A stretch of DNA of 6,185 nucleotides from Roseburia sp. (lineage in GTDB: Bacteria > Bacillota > Clostridia > Lachnospirales > Lachnospiraceae), in the NCBI GenBank assembly GCA_017626625.1, contig JAGAIK010000106.1, positions 1 through 6,185 of the forward strand, given 5' to 3'. This document shows, in pieces, positions 4,463 through 6,185 of this stretch. Below the pieces are notes generated by a model. The model was not told where the DNA came from and did no database searches. It saw only the letters and a list, made by a program, of their open reading frames with translations. Position numbers and translations under genes: made by a program. The stretch's first letter is position 1. Every line of letters begins with the position of its first letter.

Positions 4463-5800
4463 TTAGCATTTCCCTTTTTTCCTGACAATCATGTATCCAA
4501 TACATATTCCGTAAATCAGCATAATCAAAATGCTTCCTGTCATATTGTCCCTAACAAAAATCTGTGCAAAAACATATGTCAAGGGTGAACCACCCTGATC
4601 AAGTGCAGCAATCAAATTTTCTCCGTCCATCATCCCCGTTGCCTTTGCTAAATTTGTCAGCCACGGAATGGTTTCATTCGCAATCCAGATTGTCAGATAC
4701 ATAATGGCGCTTCCCGAAAGTAAGATACGAAAAAGATTTCCTTTATGTACTGCAACAGCAACAGCAGTAAATAACCCGATTGTCGCAAGATCCCCAAACG
4801 GCAGCACCCGATTTCCCGGTACTATTACCGCAATCACTAAAGTAAGTGGAATAAATAACAATCCTGCTGTAATTACCTGAGAATCCTGTAAAAGAACTGC
4901 TGTATCAATTCCGATATAAAATCCGGTGTCTTTTGATTTTTTCGCAAAAATTTCCTTTGCACGTTCAGAAAGAGGCAACAGACCATCCGTAATACAGGAG
5001 ACAACCTTTGGCATCAAAACCATGACTGCTGACATCTTAATCCCAAGCGGCAGAGCTTCCTGCACACCATATCCTGCAAGAAATCCTACGACCGTACCCA
5101 ATACCCCTCCAATTACAATAGGCTGTCCCAAAATGCCTGCCTTTTCCTGTATAGTATCCGCCGTAATATTAATTTTTCTAATAAGTGGAATTTTATCAAT
5201 AACACCATCAATCACACAGGCAATCGGAGCCGTAACAGCTCCACTTCCATGCAGCACAGTCAATCCTTCCAATCCAAAATATTCTTGTATATATGGTGCC
5301 CATAAGTCTCCCAGCTTGTAAGTAATTGCCGCATGTACTGCAACGCCCAAAATTCCAATCCATAAATTTCCCGTCAACGTATAAGCAATTGCTCCCGTAA
5401 AAGCCATATGCCAAATATTCCATACATCTATGTTCACTGTTTTGGTCATTTTGAACATCAGCATAACCACATTCACAAGAATTGCAACAGGTATGGAGAC
5501 TGCGCCGACACCTGATGCCCATGCCATAGGCGATGCTCCCGGCCATCCAATATCCACAACACTCAATGTCAGACCGAACCGCTCTGACATTGACTTTGCT
5601 GCCGGTCCAAGTTCATCACTCATCATGTTAATTAACAGTGTAAGACCAACAAAACCCACTCCGATCATCAATCCTGATTGAACTGCTTTCCCGACCTTAA
5701 TTCTCATACAAATACAGATGATGGCAATTACAATCGGAAGCATAACCGATGCACCCATATCAATGATATACTGCATCCCATTTGCCAAAATATCCAGCAT
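4463..5800 (-). CDS. gatC: PTS galactitol-type membrane subunit EIIC
   Basis: 445 residues, complete and close to the usual family length of about 450. GatC is the sugar-translocating membrane component of the galactitol PTS; it needs EIIA and EIIB, which pass phosphate from HPr to the incoming sugar. Diagnostic motifs are DIGWPGASPMAWAS (83-96), VDVWNIWHMAFTGA-type sequence (NIDVWNIWHM, 123-132), LEGLTVLHGSGA (177-188), VPGNRVLPFGDLATIGLF (327-344) and DQGGSPLTYV (401-410). About ten hydrophobic stretches alternate with short loops; the protein ends in a basic tail, RKKGKC. The start at 5800 is set by GGAGG seven bases upstream (plus 5808-5812), not by the GTG at 5821. It follows the alpha-galactosidase stop by 32 bases and so is in one operon with it. 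EIIA/EIIB are probably upstream, outside the window. The true substrate may be a galactoside or galactose-containing polyol rather than galactitol (inference). Confidence 0.95.
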   Translation of the reverse strand: MLDILANGMQYIIDMGASVMLPIVIAIICICMRIKVGKAVQSGLMIGVGFVGLTLLINMMSDELGPAAKSMSERFGLTLSVVDIGWPGASPMAWASGVGAVSIPVAILVNVVMLMFKMTKTVNIDVWNIWHMAFTGAIAYTLTGNLWIGILGVAVHAAITYKLGDLWAPYIQEYFGLEGLTVLHGSGAVTAPIACVIDGVIDKIPLIRKINITADTIQEKAGILGQPIVIGGVLGTVVGFLAGYGVQEALPLGIKMSAVMVLMPKVVSCITDGLLPLSERAKEIFAKKSKDTGFYIGIDTAVLLQDSQVITAGLLFIPLTLVIAVIVPGNRVLPFGDLATIGLFTAVAVAVHKGNLFRILLSGSAIMYLTIWIANETIPWLTNLAKATGMMDGENLIAALDQGGSPLTYVFAQIFVRDNMTGSILIMLIYGICIGYMIVRKKGKC

Positions 5801-5832
5801 ACCCTGTCCTCCCTTTATCACATGAACATCTG

Positions 5833-6185
5833 TTATGCATCACAGACTACTGTCAGCTCATATATTCTTGATTGAAAATCTCCGTTTGTACCATCGTACT
5901 TCTCATGGTTTTCCCCTGATGATGCATCGGAAACGATTAATCCGATATTCATCAGTTCGTCTCCGTATATCTTCTCGTCCAAAACGGTAACATGATAGCA
6001 GTAGTCTTTATTTAAACCCTGCAGCTTTATTTTGTGATACGCATCATTTACACGCTGTAATATTCTGTAGTATCCCACTAAAGCCGTCTTCTGTTCCTTA
6101 TCCACCACCATCCATGCTGTAACATTTCCGTCAAACGGGCTTGCCAAACGGTAGAATTTTCCGTATTGGAGCAGCTTCCGATACC
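5833..6185 (-). CDS. Alpha-galactosidase, GH36 family, C-terminal end (enters from the right edge)
   Basis: GH36 enzymes remove terminal alpha-galactose from melibiose, raffinose-family sugars and galactolipids or polyols. The last 116 codons are visible: YRKLLQYGKFYRLASPFDGN, then TAWMVVDKEQKTALVGYYRI, LQGLNKDYCYHVTVLDEKIY and GDELMNIGLIV. The 'FYRL.SPF.GN.TAWM.V' and 'GDELMN.GL' segments are typical of the C-terminal beta-sandwich of GH36 enzymes (full length about 720-740 residues). The catalytic nucleophile and acid/base lie upstream, outside the window. An apparent start within this segment (TTG at 6147) is internal, since the frame is open and homologous up to the window edge. There is no signal sequence to judge. 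Coupling to a PTS gene suggests a cytoplasmic enzyme acting on imported galactosides. Confidence 0.9.
   Translation of the reverse strand, partial: YRKLLQYGKFYRLASPFDGNVTAWMVVDKEQKTALVGYYRILQRVNDAYHKIKLQGLNKDYCYHVTVLDEKIYGDELMNIGLIVSDASSGENHEKYDGTNGDFQSRIYELTVVCDA

Overview
The window looks like a low-to-moderate GC Firmicutes chromosome, most likely a gut Lachnospiraceae-type Clostridia (inference). The support is strong GGAGG-type ribosome sites, an Rpn-type PD-(D/E)XK protein, a surface protein with bacterial Ig-like domains, a PTS/alpha-galactosidase sugar operon, and pieces of a clostridial-style integrative element. Every convincing protein gene is on the minus strand, so transcription runs from base 6185 towards base 1.

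Right part (about 4260-6185): the end of a sugar operon. The last 116 codons of a GH36 alpha-galactosidase are followed after 32 bases by a complete galactitol-type PTS membrane subunit (gatC). The operon closes with a good intrinsic terminator at 4315-4366. The matching IIA and IIB subunits are not in the window.

Middle part (about 1895-4260): accessory DNA. It holds a complete small HTH regulator (3667-3996), a 400-base stretch with no protein gene but many paired segments and three 10-base tandem repeats, an intrinsic terminator (3222-3262), and a 54-codon TTG-start gene. Next comes a large serine recombinase cut off after its catalytic domain. At about 2578-2584 the recombinase runs into the interior of an Ig-like surface-protein gene, which has lost its N-terminus and has a second, out-of-frame internal break near 2033. 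I read this as the scar of an integrative or mobilisable element and of deletions around it. On the plus strand, 4088-4221 carries an orphan three-hairpin RNA candidate with an extended -10 upstream and a perfect terminator hairpin.

Left part (1-1894): a 26-bp interrupted inverted repeat with competing internal pairings (1636-1770), then a complete Rpn/PDDEXK_2-family gene with its own promoter, then the first 131 codons of phosphopentomutase (deoB), which runs off the left edge.

No tRNA, rRNA, CRISPR array or complete insertion sequence is visible. The items most worth checking are the orphan RNA at 4103-4221, the inverted-repeat element at 1636-1770, the noncoding block at 3263-3666 and the recombinase/Ig junction.
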